Shown here one piece after another: positions 9,299 through 18,700 of a DNA stretch of 64,000 nucleotides. The stretch lies in assembly GCA_014385265.1 (NCBI GenBank), contig JACRTJ010000005.1, positions 1-64,000 of the forward strand, given 5' to 3'. Each line of letters begins with the position of its first letter. Position 1 is the first letter of the stretch. The translations under genes were made by a program, and so were the position numbers. The notes under the pieces are model-generated. The model had not been told where the DNA came from. It did not search any database and saw only the letters and a program-made list of their open reading frames with translations. Origin of the DNA: Enterocloster hominis (ex Liu et al. 2021) (GTDB lineage Bacteria > Bacillota > Clostridia > Lachnospirales > Lachnospiraceae).

Positions 9299-9742
9299 TT
9301 AATCCAGGCTCCAGGGACCATTTCCCTTATCCCTGGCGTAAATTTCAAGGCCGCAGCCGGAAATGTATTCGCCGTTCATTTCCAGGGCATAGGAAATGAC
9401 GATCCCCATGGATGTCTCATCCTCCTCCACCTCCAGGGCTGAGGTGGTGATCCCCAGGATGATCAGTCCCACCGGCGTCATATAGTTGCACATGTGCTTT
9501 TTCCCGCACTCAAAGGTCATATGGGTGTCCACCAGTCCCCGCTTGGTCACCTCCACCTTATCCGGCCAGATCTTCACGATATTGTGGGTCTGGTCTCCGC
9601 CCTCCACAATGGTCTCATCATAGATCAGATATTTTTTTCCATTCTTTTCATTAAAGGTCCCCGCAGTGATCATCTCGATCACGTCATTCTCGTCGTCCAT
9701 GAACTGGGTCCCCTTGACTCTTACCAGAACATCTTTTGTCAT
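9299..9742 (-). CDS. DUF1934 domain protein (YwiB-like)
   Basis: The 147-residue protein fits the DUF1934/YwiB family, a small calycin-like beta-barrel of unknown role common in Firmicutes. The pattern is an N-terminal VLVRVKGTQ strand, IYDETIVEGGDQTHNIVKI, and a mid segment on reporter-like beta strands. No signal peptide or membrane segment is present. It starts 9 bases after murI ends, so it is cotranscribed with ddl and murI. Its function is not known. Confidence 0.85.
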   Translation of the reverse strand: MTKDVLVRVKGTQFMDDENDVIEMITAGTFNEKNGKKYLIYDETIVEGGDQTHNIVKIWPDKVEVTKRGLVDTHMTFECGKKHMCNYMTPVGLIILGITTSALEVEEDETSMGIVISYALEMNGEYISGCGLEIYARDKGNGPWSLD

Positions 9743-9751
9743 CTGTTGCTC

Positions 9752-10573
9752 CTAATATTTCTCAATGTCGATCAGCATGGTATCCTTCACCTTCCCGGGA
9801 AGGATAAACCCGGCAAAGGAGCTGAATTTTTCTGCCATATCGCTCACATAAAACTGGTACTTTTCCTCCACCCGGACCTCCTGGTCCCCGTCACAGTCCA
9901 TCTCCATGGACCGGAGAAGGGTCCTGAGCTGCACCGCCGTCTCATAGGCCGGATTCACCAGAGTCACCTCGTCTCCCATGGTGCGGGCGATGGTGGAGCG
10001 GATCAGAGGATAATGGGTACAGCCCATGACCAGGGTATCGATGTATTTTTCCTTCAGCACCGACAGATACCGGGAGGCGATCTCGTCCGTCACAGTATCG
10101 TGGAGAAGCCCCTCCTCCACCAGAGGAACGAACAGGGGGCAGGCCTTTCCGAATACCTCCACCGCCGGATTCATGCTTTTTAAAACAGAGGAATACGCTT
10201 TGCTGTTGATGGTCCCGTCGGTCCCGATCACTCCGATCCTCCCGTTTTTTGTGGCGGAGACCGCCGCCCTGGCCCCGGCGTTGATCACGCCGATGATGGG
10301 GATATCCTCAGACCGTCTCAGGGCGTCCAGGGCATAGGAGGACGCCGTATTGCAGGCGATGACGATGGCCTTCACTCCCTTGGACCGCAAAAAGCGCATG
10401 ATCTGCTCCGAAAAACGGATCACCGTATCCTGGGATTTTGTCCCGTAGGGAAGGCGGGCCGTATCCCCGAAATAAACGATCCTCTCGTCCGGAAGCTGGC
10501 GCATCACCTCTCTGGCCACCGTGAGCCCTCCCACGCCGGAATCAAAGATCCCGATGGGTGCGTTCTTATCCAT
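9752..10573 (-). CDS. murI: Glutamate racemase
   Basis: This 273-residue enzyme makes D-glutamate for peptidoglycan. Both catalytic cysteines are present: C74 in ACNTAS and C185 in GCTHYPLI. The N-terminal IGIFDSGVGGLTVAR block is diagnostic. Length is normal. It starts 9 bases downstream of ddl, so D-Glu and D-Ala-D-Ala supply are encoded together. Confidence 0.96.
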   Translation of the reverse strand: MDKNAPIGIFDSGVGGLTVAREVMRQLPDERIVYFGDTARLPYGTKSQDTVIRFSEQIMRFLRSKGVKAIVIACNTASSYALDALRRSEDIPIIGVINAGARAAVSATKNGRIGVIGTDGTINSKAYSSVLKSMNPAVEVFGKACPLFVPLVEEGLLHDTVTDEIASRYLSVLKEKYIDTLVMGCTHYPLIRSTIARTMGDEVTLVNPAYETAVQLRTLLRSMEMDCDGDQEVRVEEKYQFYVSDMAEKFSSFAGFILPGKVKDTMLIDIEKY

Positions 10574-10582
10574 AATAAGCGC

Positions 10583-11647
10583 CTACCTTTCGTAGCGCCT
10601 GAGCGCATGTTCCAGAAGATCGTCCACCAGTTTCTCTTTTCCCACGCCTCTGGCCTCCCAGAGCATGGGGTACATACTGATGGCCGTGAAGCCGGGCATG
10701 GTATTGATCTCATTGAAGACCACCTCCCCGTCCTCCTTTACGAAGAAGTCCACCCGGGAAAGGCCATAGCCGTCCACAGCCTTAAAAATACGCACTGCCG
10801 ACTCCCGGATCTCCTCCGCCGCGTTTCCCGGAAGCTCCGGATCCACCACGGTCCTGGAATCGGAATTATAATATTTGGCGTCAAAATCATAGAAATCGGC
10901 CGCCGCCAGGATCTCTCCCACGCCGGAGGCCCGTACCTCCTCTTTTCCTCCGCCAAAGACCGCGCATTCCACCTCGTGGCCCACGATCATCTCCTCCACC
11001 AGGATCCGCCGGTCATGGAGCGCCGCCTCCTTAAGGCCGTTTTCCAGGGACTTCCGGTCGTCGGCCCGGGACACGCCCCTGGAGGAGCCTGCGTTGGACG
11101 GCTTTATGAACACCGGATACGGAAACGCGTCCTCTACCCGCTTTACCACCTGGTCCATCTGCTCCAGCTCTTCCTTCATCACCGGCACGTATTCTGCCTG
11201 GCGGATCCCCAGGTTCTTTACGATCAGCTTCGTGGACAGCTTATCCATGGACACGGCGGAGGCTAAGACGCCGCAGCCCACATAGGGGATCTGCGCCAGC
11301 TCCAGGATCCCCTGGACCGTGCCGTCCTCCCCGTAAAGGCCGTGGAGCACCGGGAACACCACGTCCACCGGGATTTTTTCTGCCTTTCCGTGGCGGATCA
11401 CCCATAAGACCTTTTCTGTGGCGTCCGGGGAAAGAACGGCTCTGGAGCCGCTGGTCCTCCAGGTGTCATTTTTCACTTCATCCAGAGAGTCCACCTTAAG
11501 CCAGCGGCCCTCCTCTGTGATCCCCACCAGGATCACATTGTATTTTTCCTTATTGATATTGGCTGCCACATTCTGGACAGACATACAGGAGACCACATGC
11601 TCCGAAGACTGCCCGCCAAACAGGGCTACCACATTTAATTTTTCCAT
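10583..11647 (-). CDS. ddl: D-alanine--D-alanine ligase
   Basis: This ATP-grasp enzyme joins two D-alanines for the wall pentapeptide. The start at 11647 gives 354 residues beginning MEKLNVVALFGGQSSEH, the usual Ddl opening; an in-frame extension to 12022 is rejected because it is low-quality sequence over the divergent spoIIR promoter. Visible marks are HGLYGEDGTVQG, the KPSNAGSSRGVSR nucleotide loop and the metal-binding FNEINTMPGFT segment. The FNEINTMPGF and YPMLWEA blocks agree with a D-Ala-adding ligase, but D-Ala versus D-Ser or D-Lac specificity cannot be settled by eye. AAGGAAG precedes the start. Confidence 0.95.
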   Translation of the reverse strand: MEKLNVVALFGGQSSEHVVSCMSVQNVAANINKEKYNVILVGITEEGRWLKVDSLDEVKNDTWRTSGSRAVLSPDATEKVLWVIRHGKAEKIPVDVVFPVLHGLYGEDGTVQGILELAQIPYVGCGVLASAVSMDKLSTKLIVKNLGIRQAEYVPVMKEELEQMDQVVKRVEDAFPYPVFIKPSNAGSSRGVSRADDRKSLENGLKEAALHDRRILVEEMIVGHEVECAVFGGGKEEVRASGVGEILAAADFYDFDAKYYNSDSRTVVDPELPGNAAEEIRESAVRIFKAVDGYGLSRVDFFVKEDGEVVFNEINTMPGFTAISMYPMLWEARGVGKEKLVDDLLEHALRRYER

Positions 11648-11749
11648 ATTGATCTGCTGCTTCCTTTCATGGTTGATGGGCCGGAAGAGCCTTCCATGGG
11701 CCGGACGGAGGATCTCCTCCCGCGCCTGTTCTCTCCGCGGCGTCAATTC

Positions 11750-11778
11750 GTTTAAATTATAGCACAACAGGCAATAAT
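11750..11778 (+). promoter_or_regulatory. Sigma-F-like promoter of spoIIR
   Basis: GTTTA (11750-11754) and GGCAATAAT (11770-11778) are 15 bases apart, close to the forespore sigma-F pattern GYATA-N15-GGNNANAHT, with one mismatch in the -35. The spoIIR start codon is 39 bases downstream. In Bacillus, spoIIR is transcribed by sigma-F. Confidence 0.5.
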
Positions 11779-11783
11779 TACAA
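11756..11783 (-). promoter_or_regulatory. Vegetative-type promoter of ddl-murI, overlapping the spoIIR promoter
   Basis: On the minus strand TTGTAA (11778-11783) and TATAAT (11756-11761) lie 16 bases apart. The boxes overlap the divergent sigma-F-like boxes, so occupancy of one should hinder the other. Confidence 0.5.
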
Positions 11784-11816
11784 ATAGCAAAATCGTATAA
11801 AAAACTGGAGGAGCTC

Positions 11817-12581
11817 ATGAAAAAGAAATGGTATATCTGCCTGTCCATGACACTGGCACTGATGGTCTTTTTAACGGCCATGAACGGTCTGAGGAGAAAG
11901 GAGGAGGCCCTGGCCTCGCGGATCGCGCCAAAGGTCCTGCGGTTCCACGTGCTGGCCAACAGCGATTCCCCTAAAGACCAGGCTTTGAAGCTGGAGGTAA
12001 AGGACCTCCTTCTGGATACCATCCGCCAGGGCCTGGGATCAGAAACGGCGCAGGGGCCGGAGCAGGACGCAGGAAATCCTCAGCCGGAAGAATCCGGGAC
12101 AGAGGCGGGAGACAGCCTTACAAAAGACCAGACGGCCTCCTACATCCTGGAGCATAAAGCATTTCTGGAGGAGACGGCGGAAGCATACATGAAAAGCCGC
12201 GGCTTCTCCTATGGCGCGGATATCCGCCTGGAGCAGTGTCTGTTCCCGGAAAAAACCTACGGGGACATGACCTTCCCGGCGGGGACCTACGACGCGGTCC
12301 GGGTGCTTTTAGGGGAAGGAAAGGGGAAAAATTTCTGGTGCGTCCTCTATCCCTCCCTCTGCTATGTGGACAGCACCCACGCCGTGGTGCCGGAGGACTC
12401 CAGGGACCAGCTGAAGGCCCTGCTTCCCGAGGACGATTTTTCCGCCCTCATGCGGGCCAGGCACCCGTCCGCGCTCCGCCTTCCCGGGCATGAAAAAACG
12501 GGACAGAAGGCGTCAGAGGACGCTCTGCCCCGCGTTACGGTACGGTTTAAGCTGGCGGAAATACTTGGCAGAAGGAACTAA
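11817..12581 (+). CDS. spoIIR: Stage II sporulation protein R
   Basis: This 254-residue protein matches SpoIIR, the forespore-made signal that triggers SpoIIGA to process pro-sigma-E in the mother cell. An N-terminal membrane/signal segment (about residues 6-22) is followed by the family block LRFHVLANSDSPKDQALKLEVKD and a C-terminal FWCVLYPSLCYVD block. Residues about 74-100 form an acidic insertion rich in Glu, Pro and Gly that is longer than in Bacillus. GGAGGAG lies directly before the ATG. Its stop codon overlaps the stop of the convergent DUF3791 gene by three bases. It is strong evidence for an endospore former. Confidence 0.95.
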   Translation: MKKKWYICLSMTLALMVFLTAMNGLRRKEEALASRIAPKVLRFHVLANSDSPKDQALKLEVKDLLLDTIRQGLGSETAQGPEQDAGNPQPEESGTEAGDSLTKDQTASYILEHKAFLEETAEAYMKSRGFSYGADIRLEQCLFPEKTYGDMTFPAGTYDAVRVLLGEGKGKNFWCVLYPSLCYVDSTHAVVPEDSRDQLKALLPEDDFSALMRARHPSALRLPGHEKTGQKASEDALPRVTVRFKLAEILGRRN

Positions 12582-12781
12582 TCTGAACTGCCGCTGATAT
12601 AATCGTCAATATCCTGTACGATACAATGGTCTCCCATTGTATGGAGTGATTCAAAATACTTTATAATATATCTGTAAACACCATGTTCATCAAAGAGCCT
12701 TGCCACATCCGCACCGGAGAGTCCCTTAAAATGACGGTACCGCTCCATGCAGTAGACCAGGAACGCTAATTCTCTGCTCAT
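12578..12781 (-). CDS. DUF3791 domain protein
   Basis: This 67-residue acidic protein fits the DUF3791 family, recognised by the MSRELAFLVYCMERYRHFKG opening and the YIIKYFESLHTMG helix. Family members usually sit next to DUF3990 genes in cassettes that look like toxin-antitoxin or immunity modules, but no function is established. Here it follows a 79-residue gene by 3 bases and no DUF3990 gene is seen. The region is visibly more AT-rich than the efflux genes beside it. Confidence 0.8.
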   Translation of the reverse strand: MSRELAFLVYCMERYRHFKGLSGADVARLFDEHGVYRYIIKYFESLHTMGDHCIVQDIDDYISGSSD

Positions 12782-12784
12782 CGC

Positions 12785-13024
12785 TTATGCCTCCTCCGGG
12801 TAATCATAGGAGCCTGTTAAAAGCTCGTCCTGATACATGGTATACAGGGTCATGGGGCCATAATGCCACAGCTTGGACGTTTCATCCGAAAGTTCTTGAT
12901 AGAGCCTGGACTGATAAAAACGGGAGATTGCCTTCTCACCGTCCACATTACTGTTTTTCGTGATCTGCTCAATAACAGGCGGCACAATAATCGCCAGCAT
13001 TGCACTGAACTGATCTTCACTCAT
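12785..13024 (-). CDS. Small conserved-looking hypothetical protein paired with DUF3791
   Basis: The 79-residue reading frame starts at 13024, where GGAAGGGAGGG lies 5 to 10 bases upstream; the longer frame to 13048 would place that ribosome binding site inside the gene. The protein is helical and acidic, with SRFYQSRLYQELSDETSKLW and HYGPMTLYTMYQDEL segments. I do not recognise a named family, but proteins of this kind commonly precede DUF3791 genes in Clostridia. It lies 31 bases after tolC-like gene 2 and may be read from the efflux operon promoter. Confidence 0.7.
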   Translation of the reverse strand: MSEDQFSAMLAIIVPPVIEQITKNSNVDGEKAISRFYQSRLYQELSDETSKLWHYGPMTLYTMYQDELLTGSYDYPEEA

Positions 13025-13055
13025 ACCAGCTCCCTCCCTTCCGGTCATTTTCTTC

Positions 13056-14294
13056 CTAGGACACGCTCAGATTCCCCTCCACCGCCTGGTCATACGTCTC
13101 CATGGCCTGGAACAGGGCCAGATCCGCCGTTTTCACAGCCGTCTCCTTTGCCGCATAGGAATTTTTCTGCTGGAGGTATTCCAGACGTCCGATGGTGCCC
13201 ACGGACATTTTCCGGTCCGCCGCCTCCATCTTTGTCTTTTCCAGCTCCAGGGCTGCCACGGCAGTCTGGTATTCATTTCTCTTCTGGAGCACCTGGTTAT
13301 ACAGGTTTTCCAGGGATGAGGAAATGGCCGCTGTCTGGTCCTCAATGGTACGGGCCATATTCTGCTGCTCCACAGAGCCGTCTGTAAGCTGCTCATAGCT
13401 CAGACGGTTGTATTTTAAGGTGTAGTTATTGTCGATGGCCGCCTGTTTATCGGCTGCCGGATCCATGGCGCCGATCCGGGAAGGATCTGCTTCCGGCACC
13501 TTCCGGATCTCCGGGTTCCCGTTGTACTCCCATCCCAGGAGCGTACACAGGCTCTGGCGCAGCTTCACCTCGCTGGCGTCCATGGCGAGCCTTCCGGCCT
13601 GGGCTGACTCCAGGTTCTGTCTGGCCGTCAGCACCGCGTTTTCCGTTGCCAGTCCCAGGGACGCCTGGGTCTGGGTGGACTTATAGACCTCCTCCAGGAG
13701 GGTGATGGAATCCTCCAGGCTCTCCTTCTGGAGCAGAAGCTGCTCATAGCCGATCATGGCGCTCTGGGCCCCGGATACCAGTGCCGCCCGGGTACTGTCC
13801 ACCATCTTTACCTTTAGCATCTCCGGCGTCACTGCGGACAGAGAATCGGCCGACAGCGTCATCTGCTCTGCCTGCTGGGACAAAACCTCCGAGGAGTACA
13901 CCAGCTCCGCATACGTTCCCGGCGTTACCATATTCTGGTATCCCAGAAGATCCTCAAAGGTGCCTGCCATGCCGGAAAGCTGCCCTGCCTGGTCTGCCAG
14001 GCTGCCGGAGCCTTCCATGATCTGGTTCTTTAATTTATCCACATCTTTATAATCGTCCTTGGTATCCGAATACGTATCCTTTACGTTTTTTAACGTCGGG
14101 TTATAAGTATCCACCAGAAGTCCGATCTCCTCATATTCCAGGACGTTGTCCTGGATCCGCGCCATGGTGGCGTCGTCGTAGGGCTGTCCCGGCCCCGGCA
14201 CAAACTCCTCCGCGTACGCCGGTACGGTCCAGGCCAGTGAAACAGCCAGCGCCGCCGGGATCACCCGTCTTCCCATCGTCATTTTTCTCATCAT
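13056..14294 (-). CDS. TolC-family (outer membrane efflux-like) protein 2
   Basis: The 412-residue protein carries a Sec signal peptide (about residues 1-28, cut after AYA) and long alternating helices typical of the TolC/OEP family, with an internal repeat of about 190 residues. The last helices contain MSVGTIGRLEYLQQKNSYAAKETAV. The family forms trimeric exit ducts in diderm bacteria; the presence of such a gene beside spoIIR in what looks like a monoderm is odd. It lies 28 bases behind a second, divergent paralogue and downstream of RND and adaptor genes, so an efflux role is inferred. Length is shorter than proteobacterial TolC (about 470 residues), which may mean a reduced beta-barrel portion. 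Confidence 0.85.
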   Translation of the reverse strand: MMRKMTMGRRVIPAALAVSLAWTVPAYAEEFVPGPGQPYDDATMARIQDNVLEYEEIGLLVDTYNPTLKNVKDTYSDTKDDYKDVDKLKNQIMEGSGSLADQAGQLSGMAGTFEDLLGYQNMVTPGTYAELVYSSEVLSQQAEQMTLSADSLSAVTPEMLKVKMVDSTRAALVSGAQSAMIGYEQLLLQKESLEDSITLLEEVYKSTQTQASLGLATENAVLTARQNLESAQAGRLAMDASEVKLRQSLCTLLGWEYNGNPEIRKVPEADPSRIGAMDPAADKQAAIDNNYTLKYNRLSYEQLTDGSVEQQNMARTIEDQTAAISSSLENLYNQVLQKRNEYQTAVAALELEKTKMEAADRKMSVGTIGRLEYLQQKNSYAAKETAVKTADLALFQAMETYDQAVEGNLSVS

Positions 14295-14322
14295 TCTATC
14301 ATTCCTTTCCGGGTCCCGCCCG

Positions 14323-15585
14323 CTACATGGCTCCCTGGCCCTGGTCCTGGCTCTGGGCTCCCGAGGCCAGCTCCATCATGCCTTTTACGGCCCATTCGTA
14401 TTCCTCCATGGCTCCCGTTAAAGCCAGGCTGGCTTCCGTAAATTCCGCCTCCGCCGCCAGATAGGCGCTTTCCGCCGTCAGATATTCCTGGCGGCTCATC
14501 ATACCCAGGGCGTTTTTCCGGTCTGCCGCAGCCTTGTCGGCCCCATCGGCCGCAAATTTGGTCTTTGCCGCCTCATAGGCCGCCTGCTTCTGGAGCACAT
14601 CCTTATATAAGAGGTCCAGGCTGGTCCGCACCTCATTTTCCTGGTCCTTAATGGTCCGGGCCTTGGCCACAGCCCCTCCCTGGGACGAGGACGACGCCAT
14701 CCTGGTGTCGTAAAGGGTCACATTATTCTCAATGGCCTTGCTGATATCTGCCGCCGGATCATAGGATGCGATCCTTGCCAGATCCGGCTCCGGCACCTTC
14801 TGGATCACCGGGTCTGCGTCGTAACGCCAGCCCAGCATCCGGATCAGCGTCTGCTTCTGATCCTTCTCTTCATTTTCTGCCGAAGAAGCCGCCGCCCGGG
14901 CAAAATTTAAGGCCTCCTCCGCTGCCAGCACGTTTTCTGCCGAATAGAGCCCCAGCTCCATCTGGCGCTTTGATGCCTCATACGTAAGCTCCGCCATTTC
15001 CAGGGACTTTTCTGCCGCCTTCGTCTTAAGCTCCAGGATCTCATGGTCCCGCATCATGGCGTTCACAGTCTTCACTGTATTGTTTTTTGAGATCCGCAGG
15101 GCCCTTAGAGCCGAAGCCCCCGAGGCAGACCGGCCTTTGGCCGCGTCCTCCAGGTCCTTTGCCCTGGCCCGGAGGATCCGCACGTTGTTCCTGTACTCCT
15201 CATACTCCTGCTTCGTGATGCTGTCCTTCTCATCCTCTGCCGTATCTGCCAGGGTCTCCGCCTCCTGGCGCAGGGTCTCTGCCACGCTTAAAAGCTGGTC
15301 CTTTGTGAGTCCTGTGGAGCTTCCCGGATTATAATAGAACTGGTCCAGCTGTTTCTGGTAGGCGCTGTTATACCGTTCCACCAGTCCTGGGATCTCCCAA
15401 TATTCCAGGGTATCGTCTGCAAAGCTGGCCAGTGCGGCCTCGTCATATTCTGTCACAGGCGATGCCTGGACAGCCACCGTGGCCCGTGCCGTCAGAAGAC
15501 CGGTCCCGGGAACGCTTATGATCCCGCCCAGGGCCGCTGCAAAGACCAGGAGCCCTGTTTTTTTCCATGGTCGTATATCCTTCAT
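14323..15585 (-). CDS. TolC-family (outer membrane efflux-like) protein 1
   Basis: This 420-residue protein has a signal peptide (about residues 1-35) and the same helical duplicate layout as its downstream neighbour, with shared blocks such as LLGW/MLGW-EYN/RYD followed by a PEI/PVI-KVPE segment, and a Leu-Gly-x-x-(S/T)-x-x-(E)-(Y)-L helix near the C-terminus. The two paralogues are clearly related but far from identical, so the duplication is old. It lies 118 bases after the RND gene, separated by a strong stem-loop. A heteromeric duct, or one duct and one regulator, are both possible; neither is shown. Confidence 0.86.
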   Translation of the reverse strand: MKDIRPWKKTGLLVFAAALGGIISVPGTGLLTARATVAVQASPVTEYDEAALASFADDTLEYWEIPGLVERYNSAYQKQLDQFYYNPGSSTGLTKDQLLSVAETLRQEAETLADTAEDEKDSITKQEYEEYRNNVRILRARAKDLEDAAKGRSASGASALRALRISKNNTVKTVNAMMRDHEILELKTKAAEKSLEMAELTYEASKRQMELGLYSAENVLAAEEALNFARAAASSAENEEKDQKQTLIRMLGWRYDADPVIQKVPEPDLARIASYDPAADISKAIENNVTLYDTRMASSSSQGGAVAKARTIKDQENEVRTSLDLLYKDVLQKQAAYEAAKTKFAADGADKAAADRKNALGMMSRQEYLTAESAYLAAEAEFTEASLALTGAMEEYEWAVKGMMELASGAQSQDQGQGAM

Positions 15586-15625
15586 GGGATCTTCCTCCCT
15601 TCTTTCCCTTTTTAAGCATATACAG

Positions 15626-15682
15626 AAAGGACCGGAAACGCAATAAAATTTCTCTTACGATTTCTTTCGTTTCTGGTCCTTT
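15626..15682. terminator. Intercistronic 15-bp stem-loop between RND and TolC-like genes
   Basis: Arms at 15626-15640 and 15668-15682 pair over 15 bp with one G-U pair around a 27-base loop. No T-run follows on the minus strand, so a processing or stabilising hairpin, or a weak attenuator lowering TolC-like expression, is more likely than a full terminator. Confidence 0.5.
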
Positions 15683-15703
15683 TCTTATGATCTTACGCCC
15701 TTA

Positions 15704-18700
15704 TCAGTCGTAATCCGGCTCCTCCTTGGGCTTCCGGTTCATGAGTCTGTAATAGACCGGCAGCATCAGGAGCGCCAGGACTGTGGAGGCGATGAGGCCG
15801 CCCACATCCACCAGAGCCAGGCCCTGCATCATCTCTCCCGCATCGCCGTAGGCCAGGGCCATGGGGATCATGGCCACGATGGTGGTGAGGGTCGTCATCA
15901 GCATGGGACGGATACGGGTGGCTCCGGCCTCGATCACCGCCTCGTCCAGATCCATTTCATTCCGATACTGATTGGCGGTGTCCACATAGAGGATACCGTT
16001 GTTCACCACCGTTCCCACTAACATCAGGAAGCCCAGGAGGCTCACCATGCTGATGGGGCTGTCTGCCAGCCAGAGGAGGCCGAAGGCTCCGATCAGGGAG
16101 AACGGGATCGTGGTCATTACCATGATGGAGAACTTGGGTGACTCGAACTGGGCCGCCATGACCACAAATACCAGGAACACGGCAATGGCAATGGCCTGGC
16201 CCAGGGAAGAGAATTCCTCATTCATCATCTCGTCCATGGTATTCTGCTGCATGGAGACTGATGCATTTAAGTATTTCCCGATGACCTCCTCCCGGAGCTT
16301 CCCGTCTGTGGAGAGATCCGCCTCGTCGGTCAGCTGGCCGGAAATAGTCACCTGGTACTGCTTGTCGCTCTTCATGATGCTCTGAGGGCTGTCCTTGAAG
16401 CCGATCTCTGCAATATCGGTCAGTGCCACCATGCTTCCTGTGGCCGTGGGAAGGACGATGCCCTGGAGCTTGTCGATGGTATCGTACTGGTCATCCCCGT
16501 ATTCCACCTTTACGCTTAAGTCGTTTCCGTTAACGTTCAGAGTGGTGGCCTCTGTCCCGCTCAGCATAGCATAGACCTGGCCGGCCACCTGGGCCGGAGC
16601 CAGTCCCTCTGCCGATGCCTTCACCGGATCCACAGAGATCTTCACCAGAGGCGCGTCATTTTCCAGGGATGAATGGACATGGGTCACCTCCGGTCTGGCC
16701 TGAAGCTCTTCCACAATGGCGTCAGATACCTCCTTCAGCTCATCGTACTGGGTGCTGACTAAAATGTAGCTCACCTGGTCCGCCTGGTTCATGGTCATGG
16801 TGGAGCCCAGGGAGCTCTGCTTTTCCAGGGAAATGGAGCAGTCCGGCCACTTCTGCAGCTCCCGCTTCCATTCTTTTAATACCTGGTCTGTCTCTCTGGA
16901 TTTATCATCCTTTAAATAGGCTGTAATGGATGCGCCGCTTCCTCCCATGGAAAGCCCCGAGCTTCCGTAGGACAGCATATAAGAATCCAGGTCTGCATCC
17001 TTCGTAATATAATCCTCCACCTTCACCAGCACATCATTGACCCGGTCAATGGTCAGGCCCGGCTGAGTCTCCACGGTGATCCCGATGATGCCCGGATCGT
17101 CAGCCACCATCAGCTCCATCTTCAGCTGGCCGGCCATCATAAAGGACAGGACCAGAAGGACCACCGAAGTGATCATTACCAGGGCCTTATGGCACATGAG
17201 CTTCCTCACCAGGCTCCGGTAGCCGTCCTGCGTGGCCCGCAGCATCCGGGAAGCCGGATTTTCTGTCTTTTCCTTTGGACGGTAAAAGGTATAGCATAAG
17301 GGCACGATGGTCATGGCGGAGATCAAGGATGCCACCATACAGAATACGATGGTAAAGCCCAGAGGCTTGAACATCTGTCCGCTAATACCCTTGATCAATG
17401 CCAGGGGAATGAACACCACGCAGGTGGTGACCGTACCGCCGATAATAGATTCCAGAACAGCCTTTGTTCCGTCTAAGGCCGCATTCCTGGCCTCCACAAA
17501 GCCTCCCTGCTTGGTATTTCTGAAGCAGCTCTCCAGCACCACGATGGAATTATCCACCATCATTCCCACGCCCAGGACCAGACTGGACAGGGTAATGACG
17601 TTCAGAGAGAAGCCCATGGCCTTCATAAGGATCAGGGCCGCCAGGATGGACACGGGAATGGAGGTTCCCACGATCAGGGATGCCTTCATGTCGCCAAAGA
17701 ACAGCCAGATGATGACCATGGAGACCACAACGGCCATGATCATGGTCTGGAACACGCTTTCCAGGGAGCTGGAGATAGATTCGCTGCTGTCGTTAATGAC
17801 CACCACCTCCAGGGCCGGGTCATCAGCCTTCAGATCATCTACGATCTTCAGCACATCCCTGGACACCTCCATGTTGCTGCTCTCCTGGTTTTTCTTGATG
17901 CCCAGGGCGATGGTGTCCTTGCCGTTATAACGGCCGATGCTGCTTTTTTCCTCCAGAGTGCTGTAAACCTCCGCCACGTCCTCCAGGTAGATGATGTTTC
18001 CGTTTCCCAGGGTAATGGGGATCTTCTTTAAAAGCTCAATGGTATCGAAATCAGTGCCCGAGGTCACAGAAAGCTTTTTGTTTCCCACAGTGGTGCTGCC
18101 GATGGGCATGGAAAAATCGGCGGAGCCCACGCACTGGGCGATGGTGTTCATGTTCAGATGGTACTGGGCCAGCTTTTCCGGGATCAGCTCCACCTTAATA
18201 TATTCCTCCTGGCCGCCGCTGACGTCTACGCTGGCCACAGAGGACAGCTTCTCAAACTCCGGAACGATCCGGCTGTCCACATAGTTGTAAAGGTTATCCG
18301 CCTGCTCGTTGTTGACCGCCAGGGTAATCGCTGCGGTGTCGTTGATGTCCATCTCGATGATGGTGGGCGTCTGCACGTCCTCCGGGAATTCGTTCACCAG
18401 TCCGTCCAGCTTTTTCTTCAGATCATCGTAGGCCTTATCCATATCCTTGCCATACTCGTACTGTAAAAGCACCATCCCCATATTTTCGGAAGACATGCTG
18501 GTGATGGTATCTATACCTGTGAGCGTGCTGATCTCATCCTCGATGGGCTTCGTTACCAGCTCCTCCACGTCCTCCGGGCTGGCTCCCGGATAAACGGCGT
18601 TGACGATCAGCATGGGCATCTCCATTTCCGGCGTAAGCTCCAGCTTCGAGGAAAATACAGAGGAAAGGCCAAATACGATGAGGCACAGCACAACCAGGAC

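Noticed and set aside
11648..12022. N-terminal extension of ddl by 125 codons
   Set aside because: It crosses the divergent spoIIR start and promoter, has Ser/Phe-rich random composition, and the family start at 11647 has a plausible ribosome binding site.
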